From the NCBI RefSeq assembly GCF_006094435.1, contig NZ_CP034783.1, forward strand, positions 1,515,001-1,579,000: a stretch of 64,000 nt of DNA, given 5' to 3'. Source of the DNA: Pseudomonas sp. MPC6. GTDB taxonomy: Bacteria > Pseudomonadota > Gammaproteobacteria > Pseudomonadales > Pseudomonadaceae. The position numbers and the translations under genes are program-made. Numbering within the stretch: position 1 is the stretch's first letter; the number at the start of each line of letters is the position of its first letter. This document shows positions 52,628 through 60,868 of this stretch, in pieces. Under the pieces are notes generated by a model that had not been told where the DNA came from, did not search any database, and saw only the letters and a list, made by a program, of their open reading frames with translations.

Positions 52628-53641
52628 ATGGACTGTTGCGCTGTGAGCATAAATCTTCCACTGCCACTGCTGGGTGAAATGGCGATTTTCGTCAAGGTGG
52701 TCGAAACCGGCAGTTTCTCCGAGGCCGCTCGCCAGCTGGGTTCTTCGCCGTCAGCGATCAGTCGCAGCATTTCGCGTCTGGAAAAGGCGCTCTCCACCCG
52801 TTTGCTGCAACGCACCACCCGTAAACTGCGCCTGAGCGACGGTGGCGAGGAAGTGTTCAAGCGTTGCCAGGAAATGGTCAGCGCGGCCAGGTCGGTGATG
52901 GAAATCAGCGGCCAGTTCACCGACGAAGCGCAAGGGCTGGTGCGCGTCAGCGTGCCGAAAGCGGTGGGGCGGTTCGTGATTCATCCGCATATGCCGGAAT
53001 TTTTGCGGCGTTACCCCAAAATCGATGTGGAGTTGTTGCTCGAGGACCGTCAGGTCGACTTGATCGACGACAACGTCGACCTGGCGATTCGCATCACTGA
53101 TCAGCCACCCGCCGGTCTGGTGGGACGGCAACTGCTGACCATCGACCATCTGCTCTGCGCAACGCCGCAGTACCTGGCCGAACACGGCACGCCGACCCAT
53201 CCTCACGACTTGCTCGAGCACAGTTGCATCTACCTGGGCGAAACCCCGAGCGATGCGCGGTGGAAATTCAAGAAAGGCACCAAGGCTGTGACCGTCGGAG
53301 TGCGCGGGCGGTATGCGGCCAATCACACCGGTGTGCGATTGGGTGCGGTGTTGCAGCACATCGGGATTGGCAGCCTGCCGTATTTCACCGCGCGTTATGC
53401 ACTGGAGCAGGGGCTCATCGTGCAGGTGTTGCCGGACTGGACCTTCCTCGCGTCCTACCACGGCGGCGCCTGGCTGCTGCATTCGCCGACCCGTTATCTG
53501 CCGCCCAAGCTTCGGGTGTTGATCGATTATCTGGTGGAGTGCCTGGAGAAGGAGCCGACCCTGAGTAAGCCAGGCAAGCCAGGGACGTCGGCCAAGGTTG
53601 CAGCGGAGTATGAGTTACCCGAGAGTGATGGGTTCTTCTGA
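52628..53641 (+). CDS. LysR family transcriptional regulator
   Basis: The 337-residue regulator has an N-terminal winged helix (MAIFVKVVETGSFSEAARQL; SSPSAISRSISRLEKAL; about 18-77) and a substrate-binding domain of the periplasmic-binding-protein fold (RVSVPKAVGRFVIHP to about 310). The AlaX-oxygenase-LysE unit is divergent, 76 bp away, the usual layout for a LysR-controlled cluster. The start is uncertain: ATG at 52628, or GTG at 52643. The last ~35 residues are non-conserved. Confidence 0.87.
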   Translation: MDCCAVSINLPLPLLGEMAIFVKVVETGSFSEAARQLGSSPSAISRSISRLEKALSTRLLQRTTRKLRLSDGGEEVFKRCQEMVSAARSVMEISGQFTDEAQGLVRVSVPKAVGRFVIHPHMPEFLRRYPKIDVELLLEDRQVDLIDDNVDLAIRITDQPPAGLVGRQLLTIDHLLCATPQYLAEHGTPTHPHDLLEHSCIYLGETPSDARWKFKKGTKAVTVGVRGRYAANHTGVRLGAVLQHIGIGSLPYFTARYALEQGLIVQVLPDWTFLASYHGGAWLLHSPTRYLPPKLRVLIDYLVECLEKEPTLSKPGKPGTSAKVAAEYELPESDGFF

Positions 53642-53645
53642 CGGA

Positions 53646-53671
53646 CGCCATCGCGAGCAAGCTCGCGATGG
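53646..53671. repeat. REP-like palindrome
   Basis: CGCCATCGCGAGC / GCTCGCGATGGCG with a short loop is a near-perfect palindrome just after the lysR stop, of the same family core (GCGAGCAAGCTCGC) as other REPs but with different outer bases. Confidence 0.7.
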
Positions 53672-53702
53672 CGGTCTTCCAGACCGCGCATTACCCGGCG
53701 AC

Positions 53703-53739
53703 AAAAAAAGGCCCGCATGGATCACCATGCGGGCCTTTT
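53703..53739. terminator. Bidirectional terminator
   Basis: AAAAAAAGGCCCGCATGG ... CCATGCGGGCCTTTT: strong stem with A and T runs between the convergent lysR and the small 53756-54163 gene. Confidence 0.9.
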
Positions 53740-53755
53740 GATGGCTGACCGTGGA

Positions 53756-54163
53756 TCAGTGCTTGCTGTCGTCGTTCGACATCGCCAGCAGCTGTTTTTC
53801 CTGGTTCCAGTCGAAGGGTTCGTCGTTCTGCTCGGCTTCGAAGCGACGCTCTTCCAGTGCCTGGTACAGGTCGATTTCATCGTCGGGCATGTAGTGCAGG
53901 CAGTCGCCGGCGAAGTACCACAGCAGATCGCGCGGGACCAGGTGGGCGATTTGTGGATAGCGGGTGATTACCTGGCACAGGATGTCCTGGCCAAGGTATT
54001 GGCTTTCGATCGGGTCGACCGGCAGCAGCGCGCGCAGTTCGTCGAAGCGCTCCAGGAACAAGGCATGGCTTTCTTCGGGAACCTGTTCGGCCTCACCTAC
54101 GGCGACCAGGATGCTGCGCAGGTGGTCGAGCAAGACAAGATGATCGGCAACGACATTGGACAC
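53756..54163 (-). CDS. Conserved hypothetical protein next to fadE
   Basis: A 135-residue acidic soluble protein, mostly helical (RSILVAVGEAEQVPEESHALFLERFDELRALL; VPRDLLWYFAGDCLHYMPDDEIDLYQALEERR). Related proteins next to fadE are found in other pseudomonads (PA2816-like as I recall); function unknown. The start is the GTG at 54163, eight bases after GAGGA; the in-frame TTG at 54184 has no ribosome site. Confidence 0.75.
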   Translation of the reverse strand: MSNVVADHLVLLDHLRSILVAVGEAEQVPEESHALFLERFDELRALLPVDPIESQYLGQDILCQVITRYPQIAHLVPRDLLWYFAGDCLHYMPDDEIDLYQALEERRFEAEQNDEPFDWNQEKQLLAMSNDDSKH

Positions 54164-54183
54164 GAGATAAGTCCTCAAGAGCA

Positions 54184-54223
54184 AAACGGGCGCGGGAGTA
54201 TAAAGCGCCCGCGCCCTTTTTTA
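54184..54223 (-). terminator. Hairpin between fadE and the small gene
   Basis: GGGCGCGGG / CCCGCGCCC with an AT-rich loop. On the plus strand it is followed by six T; on the minus strand (the direction of fadE) by GTTTTG. It probably ends or attenuates fadE transcription, though the ribosome site of the next gene lies directly after it. Confidence 0.7.
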
Positions 54224-54237
54224 CATGGTGGAGGGGA

Positions 54238-56685
54238 TCAGCGGACTTTTCCTTTGGCCAGCGCCAGCTCCTCTTTGTCGAAATCATCGACATCGATCAC
54301 CTTGCGCCGCGCTGCTTCGGCATCACGCAGGGTTTGCGCCTCCCCGGGCTGCAACACGCCGGCTTCCAGCGCCGCATCGATGACGTGTTCGCCGACCGCC
54401 GGTTTGACCTGGCCGCTTTTGAGGCCCATATGCAGTTTTTTCTGCAATGGCCGCGCCGCGTCCAACAGGTTGCAGGCGTGTTGCAGGGCGCCGACGGCGT
54501 CATCGGCCGATTGCGGGCGGTAGCAACCGCCGAGCAATTCTTCGAGGGTCGGATCGCCTTTGGCCCGGCCAATCACCGCCGCGACTTCTGCGCCGAGCTT
54601 GTCCGAGGGGCCTTTGTGACGACGACCCAGTGGGAATACGATCACCCGCAGCAGGCAACCCAGCACCCTGTTCGGGAAGTTGCTCAGCAGTTCATCGAGT
54701 GCGCGCTCCGATTGCCCCAGGCTTTCTTCCATGGCCCAGGTAAACAGCGGTGCCATATGGTCCGGTGAGTCGAGGTCGTGGTAGCGCTTGAGCGCGGCGG
54801 AGGCGAGGTACATGTTGCTGAGCACATCCCCCAGACGCGCCGACAAGCGTTCGCGGCGTTTCAGTTCACCGCCCAGCAGCATCATGCTCAGGTCGGCGAG
54901 CATGGCGAACGCCGCGGCCTGGCGATTGAGGGCGCGGAAATAACCCTGGCTGAGCGTGTTGCCCGGCGCGTGGTCGAAATGCCCCAGGCCGAGGTTCAGC
55001 ACCAGCGTGCTGGCGGCGTTGCCCACGGCGAAACCGATGTGCTTGAGCAGCAGGCCATCGAACTCGGTGAGTGCCTGGTCCTTGTCTTCGCGGCCGGCGA
55101 GGGCCATCTCCTTGAGCACGAAAGGATGGCAGCGAATCGCACCCTGGCCGAAGATCATCAGGTTGCGCGAGAGAATGTTCGCGCCTTCCACGGTGATGAA
55201 GATCGGCGCGCCATTCCAGTTGCGACCGAGGTAGTTGTTCGGCCCCATGATGATCGCCTTGCCGCCGTGCACGTCCATGGCGTGGCTGATGCACTCGCGA
55301 CCGCGTTCGGTGAGGTGGTACTTGAGAATCGCCGACAGCACCGACGGTTTTTCGCCCAGGTCTACCGCGTTGGCGGTCAGCATCCGCGCGGCGTCCATCA
55401 TCCAGGCATTGCCGCCGATGCGCGCCATGGCTTCCTGAATGCCTTCGAAGGCCGACAGCGGCACGTTGAACTGCTCCCGAACCTGCGCGTATTGGCCGGT
55501 CACCAGGCTGGTGAACTTCGCCGCACCGGTGCCCACTGCCGGCAACGAAATCGAACGCCCGACCGACAGGCAGTTCATCAGCATCATCCAGCCTTTGCCG
55601 AGCATTTCCTGGCCGCCGATGAGGAAGTCCAGGGGAATGAATACATCCTTGCCCGAGTTCGGGCCGTTCATGAACGAAGCGCCCAGGGGCAAGTGGCGGC
55701 GGCCGATTTCGACGCCGGCGGTGTCGGTCGGGATCAGCGCCAGGCTGATGCCCAGGTCTTCCTGCTCGCCCAACAAGTGGTCCGGGTCATAAGCCTTGAA
55801 CGCCAGGCCGAGCAGGGTAGCGATCGGACCCAGCGTGATGTAGCGCTTTTCCCAGTTCAGGCGCAGGCCGAGGGTTTCCTGGCCTTCCCATTGTCCTTTG
55901 CAGATCACCCCGGTGTCGGGCATCGCGCCGGCGTCGGAACCGGCCAGGGGACCGGTCAAGGCGAAACAGGGGATGTCGTCACCCCGTGCCAGTCGTGGCA
56001 GGTAGTGGTTGCGTTGTTCATCGGTGCCGTAATGCAGCAACAGTTCGGCCGGGCCGAGGGAATTGGGGACCATCACCGTGGAGGCGAGGTCGCCGCTGTG
56101 GGTCGCCAGTTTCATTGCCACTTGCGAGTGGGCATAGGCGGAAAACCCTTTGCCGCCGAACTCCTTGGGAATGATCAGGGCGAAGAAGCCGTTTGCCTTG
56201 ATGTGGGCCCAGGCTTCTGGCGGCAGGTCCATGTCTTGCCCGATCTGCCAGTCGCTGACCATGGCGCACAGTTCTTCAGTCGGGCCGTCGATAAAGGCCT
56301 GTTCTTCTTCGCTCAGTTGCGCTTTGGGGTAGGACAGCAGTTTGTCCCAGTCCGGACGACCGCTGAACAGTTCACCGTCCCACCACACCGTGCCGGCGTC
56401 GATGGCATCGCGTTCGGTTGGCGACATCGGTGGCAGGGTTTTCTGGAACCAGTTGAACATCGGCGCACTGAAGTATTTGCGGCGCAGGTCGGGCAGCAAC
56501 AGCGGGGCCGCGGTGGCCGCGAGCAACACCCAGAAAATCAGCAACAGCCAACCCGGTGCACGGCTGAAAATGCCCATCGCCAACAGATAGACAGCAACGA
56601 GGCCCATGGCGGGCAGCGGGGCGATGCGGCGGTGAGCCAAATAAGCGATCCCGACAACCAGAACCAGTATCCACAACAGCAGCAT
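54238..56685 (-). CDS. fadE: Acyl-CoA dehydrogenase FadE
   Basis: FadE does the first step of beta-oxidation, the FAD-dependent alpha,beta-dehydrogenation of acyl-CoA. The 815-residue protein is of the large bacterial type: two hydrophobic segments at the N-terminus (residues 2-18 and about 25-70), then the acyl-CoA dehydrogenase fold (CFALTGPLAGSDAGAMPDTG; KRYITLGPIATLLGLAFK; MDVHGGKAIIMGPNNYLGR) and a C-terminal domain unknown outside FadE. The ATG follows GGAGG. Length matches E. coli FadE (814). A transglutaminase-like gene is divergent. Confidence 0.95.
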   Translation of the reverse strand: MLLLWILVLVVGIAYLAHRRIAPLPAMGLVAVYLLAMGIFSRAPGWLLLIFWVLLAATAAPLLLPDLRRKYFSAPMFNWFQKTLPPMSPTERDAIDAGTVWWDGELFSGRPDWDKLLSYPKAQLSEEEQAFIDGPTEELCAMVSDWQIGQDMDLPPEAWAHIKANGFFALIIPKEFGGKGFSAYAHSQVAMKLATHSGDLASTVMVPNSLGPAELLLHYGTDEQRNHYLPRLARGDDIPCFALTGPLAGSDAGAMPDTGVICKGQWEGQETLGLRLNWEKRYITLGPIATLLGLAFKAYDPDHLLGEQEDLGISLALIPTDTAGVEIGRRHLPLGASFMNGPNSGKDVFIPLDFLIGGQEMLGKGWMMLMNCLSVGRSISLPAVGTGAAKFTSLVTGQYAQVREQFNVPLSAFEGIQEAMARIGGNAWMMDAARMLTANAVDLGEKPSVLSAILKYHLTERGRECISHAMDVHGGKAIIMGPNNYLGRNWNGAPIFITVEGANILSRNLMIFGQGAIRCHPFVLKEMALAGREDKDQALTEFDGLLLKHIGFAVGNAASTLVLNLGLGHFDHAPGNTLSQGYFRALNRQAAAFAMLADLSMMLLGGELKRRERLSARLGDVLSNMYLASAALKRYHDLDSPDHMAPLFTWAMEESLGQSERALDELLSNFPNRVLGCLLRVIVFPLGRRHKGPSDKLGAEVAAVIGRAKGDPTLEELLGGCYRPQSADDAVGALQHACNLLDAARPLQKKLHMGLKSGQVKPAVGEHVIDAALEAGVLQPGEAQTLRDAEAARRKVIDVDDFDKEELALAKGKVR

Positions 56686-56934
56686 ATTTAATCCTCCGTG
56701 AAACCAGGGCAAAACCAGCCTTCAGAGCTTAGACGGCATCCGTCAATCAGGGTGGTCAGAGCGATGTGATTGAAATCGTAGGAAACCGTGATGAATTTTG
56801 TAGGGCCGATGGACAACAGGCCGTGAAAAATCATTCATGGAACGAGCGACAATGCGCTCAAGTTTGGCCGAAACGTCGTTATCTCTGTGCTGAACCTGTG
56901 GCTAGACTCGTGGCTTCCCCAGGAGATTGTTCTC

Positions 56935-57594
56935 ATGCACGAGTATCTGAGTCCCGGCCGCTTCATCGATAGTGACCACCCGTCAGTGGTGGAGTTCGCC
57001 GAAAAACATCGAGGCAGCAGTCGCGACCCGCTCGAGCAGGCGATCAATCTCTATTACGCCGTGCGCGAGGCCGTGCGCTACAACCCTTACACCTTCAGTC
57101 GCGACCCGCAGACCTTGCGTGGCAGTTATGCATTGGCGGCCGGGATGAGTTACTGCGTGCCCAAAGCCACGCTGCTGGCCGGATGCGCACGGCATTGCGC
57201 GATCCCCGCACGCATCGGCCTGGCGGATGTGCGCAACCATTTATCGACGCCGCGCCTGCTCGAATTGCTCAAGAGCGACGTGTTCGCCATGCACGGTTAT
57301 ACCGAACTGTACCTGAACGGCCGCTGGGTCAAAGCCACGCCGGCATTCAACCAGGGCTTATGTGAGCTGTTCAATGTCGCACCACTGGAATTCGACGCCA
57401 TCAACGACAGCGTATTCCATCCTGTCAATCGTGACGGCGCGCAATTGATGGAGTATCTGATCGATCACGGCCAGTTCACCGACGTGCCTGAAACGTTCTT
57501 TTTCGAGCACCTGGAAAAGTGCTACCCGCATCTGTTCAGCGAGCAACTGCCGGTGCTGTTGGGTGATATGCAGAGCGATTTGAGTCGCGCCTGA
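56935..57594 (+). CDS. Transglutaminase-like cysteine protein
   Basis: The 219-residue cytoplasmic protein has the transglutaminase-like core: Cys74 in GMSYCVPKATLLAGCARHCAI, His120 (FAMHGYTELYLNGRWV) and a following Asp/Thr-containing KATPAFN. Such proteins may be peptidases or transglutaminases; no substrate is known. The ATG follows AGGAG. fadE is divergent and a GST follows 43 bp downstream, probably co-transcribed. Confidence 0.85.
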   Translation: MHEYLSPGRFIDSDHPSVVEFAEKHRGSSRDPLEQAINLYYAVREAVRYNPYTFSRDPQTLRGSYALAAGMSYCVPKATLLAGCARHCAIPARIGLADVRNHLSTPRLLELLKSDVFAMHGYTELYLNGRWVKATPAFNQGLCELFNVAPLEFDAINDSVFHPVNRDGAQLMEYLIDHGQFTDVPETFFFEHLEKCYPHLFSEQLPVLLGDMQSDLSRA

Positions 57595-57637
57595 TCCGGC
57601 GTATGCTGCCTGCGCATTCATCCATAAAGAGGCGGTC

Positions 57638-58261
57638 ATGCTGAAGATCTGGGGTCGGAAAAATTCGTCGAATGTCAGGAAACCTTTGTGGGCCGCCGAG
57701 GAGCTGGGCCTGGCTTATGAAGCGATCGATGCCGGTGGCGCCTTTGGCGTAGTCGATACGCCGCAATACCGCGCGATGAATCCCAATGGTCGCGTGCCGG
57801 TGATTGAAGACGACGGTTTCGTGCTGTGGGAATCCAACACCATCGTGCGTTACCTGATGGCCCTGCATGCCAACGGCACCGCCTGGTACCCGGAAAATCC
57901 GCGGGCCCGCGCCGCTGCCGAGAAGTGGATGGACTGGACCACTTCAAGTTTCGCCGGCCCGTTCCGCACGGTGTTCTGGGGCGTTTTGCGCACGCCGGCG
58001 GACAAGCAGGACTGGCCCGCCATCAAGGCTGCGATCAAGGAATGTGACGATCTGCTGTCGATGGCCAATCAGGCGCTGGCGACCCAACCGTACCTGTCGG
58101 GCACTGAAATCGGCATGGGCGACATTCCCCTCGGCAGTTTCATTTATGCCTGGTTCGAGATGCCGATCGAGCGTGCGCCGCAGCCTCATGTTGAAGCCTG
58201 GTACGCCCGATTGAAGCAGCGTCCGGCGTATCGGAAAGCCGTCATGACCGCGTTGACTTAA
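57638..58261 (+). CDS. Glutathione S-transferase
   Basis: The 207-residue GST has the N-domain with RKNSSNVRKPLWAAEELGL (Ser/Asn-type active site), NPNGRVPVIEDDGF (cis-Pro) and LWESNTIVRYL (Glu-Ser contact with glutathione), then an all-helical C-domain with GMGDIPLGSFIYAW. It is a different subfamily from the GST at 38827. An ABC exporter lies 130 bp downstream. Confidence 0.9.
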   Translation: MLKIWGRKNSSNVRKPLWAAEELGLAYEAIDAGGAFGVVDTPQYRAMNPNGRVPVIEDDGFVLWESNTIVRYLMALHANGTAWYPENPRARAAAEKWMDWTTSSFAGPFRTVFWGVLRTPADKQDWPAIKAAIKECDDLLSMANQALATQPYLSGTEIGMGDIPLGSFIYAWFEMPIERAPQPHVEAWYARLKQRPAYRKAVMTALT

Positions 58262-58393
58262 TACTCACTATCGACACACTTGACTGTACTTGTGTGGCGG
58301 CGCCAAGCACCATTGCGTCCATGCGCTGCGGTTGCATTGCTCGCCGCCCGCCCTTATTTATTCCTTTCTTCCTTCTTGGTGCGTAAATCCGAT

Positions 58394-59326
58394 ATGAGTT
58401 CCGCTCTGTCCATCCGGCAGCTAACCAAAACCTACGGCAACGGTTTCCAGGCCTTGAGTGGTATCGATCTGGACGTCGCCGAAGGTGATTTTTTCGCCTT
58501 GCTCGGCCCTAACGGCGCTGGCAAATCCACGACCATCGGCATTCTCTCGACCCTGGTGAACAAGACCAGCGGAACGGTGAATATCTTCGGCAACGACCTG
58601 GACAAGAATCCTGCGCAGCTCAAGCGCTGCATAGGCGTGGTGCCGCAGGAATTCAACTTCAACCAGTTCGAAAAGACCTTCGACATTGTCGTGACGCAGG
58701 CCGGTTACTACGGGATCCCGCCGAAAATCGCCAAGGAGCGCGCCGAGCAATACCTGACCCAGCTCGGCCTGTGGGACAAGCGCGATGTGCCCTCGCGTTC
58801 GTTGTCCGGCGGCATGAAGCGCCGGTTGATGATCGCCCGTGCACTGGTCCACGAACCGCGCCTGCTGATCCTCGACGAACCGACGGCGGGGGTGGATATC
58901 GAACTGCGCCGCTCGATGTGGACTTTCCTTACCGAGCTGAACAGGAAAGGCATCACCATCATCCTCACCACCCACTATCTGGAAGAGGCTGAGCAGTTGT
59001 GCCGCAACATCGGCATCATCGACCACGGCACCATCGTCGAGAACACCAGCATGAAGCAGTTGCTCGGCCAACTGCATGTTGAAACCTTCTTGCTCGACAT
59101 GAAAAACGATCTGAAAGTGGCGCCGCAGTTGCTCGGTTACCCCACCAGGCTGCTCGACAGCCATACCCTGGAAGTCCAGGTGGACAAGTCCATGGGCATT
59201 ACGGCGCTATTTACTCAGCTTGCGCAGCAGAACATCGAAGTGCTGAGCCTGCGTAACAAAACCAATCGCCTCGAGGAGTTGTTCGTGTCCCTGGTGGAAA
59301 AAAATCTGTCGAAGGTGGCGGTATGA
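58394..59326 (+). CDS. ABC transporter ATP-binding protein (ABC-2 type)
   Basis: A 310-residue ATPase with Walker A (GPNGAGKST, near 41-49), Q loop, signature LSGGMKRRL, Walker B LLILDEPTAGVD and the H loop TTHYLEEAE, plus a C-terminal dimerisation or regulatory extension of about 80 residues as in exporters of the YadG/NodI type. It overlaps its permease (ATGA at 59323). Cargo unknown. Confidence 0.92.
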   Translation: MSSALSIRQLTKTYGNGFQALSGIDLDVAEGDFFALLGPNGAGKSTTIGILSTLVNKTSGTVNIFGNDLDKNPAQLKRCIGVVPQEFNFNQFEKTFDIVVTQAGYYGIPPKIAKERAEQYLTQLGLWDKRDVPSRSLSGGMKRRLMIARALVHEPRLLILDEPTAGVDIELRRSMWTFLTELNRKGITIILTTHYLEEAEQLCRNIGIIDHGTIVENTSMKQLLGQLHVETFLLDMKNDLKVAPQLLGYPTRLLDSHTLEVQVDKSMGITALFTQLAQQNIEVLSLRNKTNRLEELFVSLVEKNLSKVAV

Positions 59327-60102
59327 GTTCCGAGTTGCAACCCAATCTCGTTGCCCTCAATACCATCGTCTACCGTGAGATCAGACGCTTTACCCGGATC
59401 TGGCCACAGACCTTGCTGCCGCCGGCCATCACCATGGTTCTGTACTTCGTGATCTTCGGCAATCTGATCGGTCGGCAGATCGGCGACATGGGTGGCTTCA
59501 CCTACATGGAGTACATCGTGCCGGGACTGATCATGATGTCGGTGATCACCAACTCCTACGGCAACGTGGTCTCGAGTTTCTTCGGCAGCAAGTTCCAGCG
59601 TTCCATCGAGGAATTGATGGTGTCGCCGGTGTCGCCGCATACGATCCTGATCGGCTACACCCTGGGCGGCGTGCTGCGCGGATTGATGGTCGGGGTCATC
59701 GTGACGCTGCTGTCGCTGTTCTTCACCCAGCTGCAGGTGCATCACCTGGGGGTGACCATCCTGGTGGTGGTGCTGACGGCGACGATCTTTTCGCTGCTGG
59801 GCTTCATCAACGCGGTGTTTGCGCGCAACTTCGATGATATCTCGATCATCCCGACCTTCGTGCTGACACCGCTGACGTACCTGGGCGGGGTGTTCTACTC
59901 GATCAGCCTGCTGCCGCCGTTCTGGCAGACCGTGTCCCTGGCCAACCCGGTGCTGCACATGGTCAACGCTTTCCGCTACGGGATCCTGGGCGTTTCGGAT
60001 ATCCGGATCAGCGTGGCGATTACCTTCATGCTGGTGGCGACTGTGGTGTTGTATATCAGTTGTGCGCGGTTGCTGGTGAGTGGTCGCGGGATGCGTACCT
60101 GA
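59323..60102 (+). CDS. ABC transporter permease (ABC-2 type)
   Basis: A 259-residue membrane protein with six helices and the ABC-2 signature (NSYGNVVSSFFGSKFQRSIEELMVSPVSPHTI; NFDDISIIPTFVLTPLTYLGGVFYS), like YadH. With the ATPase before it, it makes a full exporter. Its product is unknown. A REP fragment and a terminator follow. Confidence 0.92.
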   Translation: MSSELQPNLVALNTIVYREIRRFTRIWPQTLLPPAITMVLYFVIFGNLIGRQIGDMGGFTYMEYIVPGLIMMSVITNSYGNVVSSFFGSKFQRSIEELMVSPVSPHTILIGYTLGGVLRGLMVGVIVTLLSLFFTQLQVHHLGVTILVVVLTATIFSLLGFINAVFARNFDDISIIPTFVLTPLTYLGGVFYSISLLPPFWQTVSLANPVLHMVNAFRYGILGVSDIRISVAITFMLVATVVLYISCARLLVSGRGMRT

Positions 60103-60117
60103 GGAGAGACCGCGTCG

Positions 60118-60150
60118 TCTGCTTCGCGGGCAAGCCTCGCTCCTACAGCG
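60118..60150. repeat. Single REP element
   Basis: GCTTCGCGGGCAAGCCTCGCTCCTACAG: one REP arm set with an imperfect stem, after the ABC permease gene. Confidence 0.65.
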
Positions 60151-60170
60151 AAGGCGTCAGCCCGGACACC

Positions 60171-60207
60171 ACAAAAAACGGCCTCTCCATACAGGAAGGA
60201 GGCCGTT
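60171..60207. terminator. Terminator between the ABC permease and DUF2062 genes
   Basis: AAAAAACGGCCTC / GAGGCCGTTTT stem (loop includes TCCATACAGGAAG) with A and T runs on either side, so it can serve both convergent genes. Confidence 0.88.
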
Positions 60208-60213
60208 TTGCAT

Positions 60214-60732
60214 TCACTGCATCCGCTTTTTCTTGCGCCGCGCCCATTGCCGACCCACCCACCAGCGCCAGTACATCATTACCAGGCAATAAGCCAAGGC
60301 CCCGAGTACCAGCCCCACCACCACCGATCCCAGCAAAAACGGCTGCCACAACGTCGAGAGTTGGCCGCTGATCCACTCCCAGGTCAATTCATCCGGCAAA
60401 TGCCGGGCAGGGACATCCATCAACCAGGCACCGGTCTGGTACGTGCAGAAGAACACGGCCGGCATGGTGATCGGGTTGGTCAGCCAGACCAGGCTCACGG
60501 CGATCGGCATGTTGCCGCGCACCATGATGGCAAGGATGGCGGCCACCAGCATTTGCAAGGGGATCGGCAGAAAAGCCGCGAACAGACCCACGGCCATGGC
60601 CCGGGCGACGGAGTGTCGGTTGAGGTGCCAGAGGTTCGGGTCATGCAGCAGCGTGCCGAGAAAGCGTAAGGACTTGTGTTCCCTGATGCTCGTCGGGTCT
60701 GGCATGTAACGTTTGAATAAGCGCCGGGGCAT
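60214..60732 (-). CDS. DUF2062 membrane protein
   Basis: The 172-residue protein has a basic N-terminus (MPRRLFKRYMP), then the DUF2062 pattern: HLNRHSVARAMAVGLFAAFLPIPLQMLVAAI, LVWLTNPITMPAVFF, and a last hydrophobic helix near 135-155 followed by a very basic tail (RRKKKRMQ). Its function is unknown. It lies divergent to comEC, as in many Pseudomonas genomes. Confidence 0.87.
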   Translation of the reverse strand: MPRRLFKRYMPDPTSIREHKSLRFLGTLLHDPNLWHLNRHSVARAMAVGLFAAFLPIPLQMLVAAILAIMVRGNMPIAVSLVWLTNPITMPAVFFCTYQTGAWLMDVPARHLPDELTWEWISGQLSTLWQPFLLGSVVVGLVLGALAYCLVMMYWRWWVGRQWARRKKKRMQ

Positions 60733-60868
60733 AAGGCTTCTCGGTCGGTTAAGGCGGCAAGTATGTCTGGATTCCATGAACCGCCCATTCAGACTTTGTG
60801 ACAATTGATAACCGCGGTCGTGCGATAAGCCGGCTATGCCTAGGGATGGAACTCTCAAGGACGGGCTT

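Noticed and set aside
54778..56691. 637-residue frame opposite fadE
   Set aside because: Gln/Val/His-rich antisense shadow of fadE.
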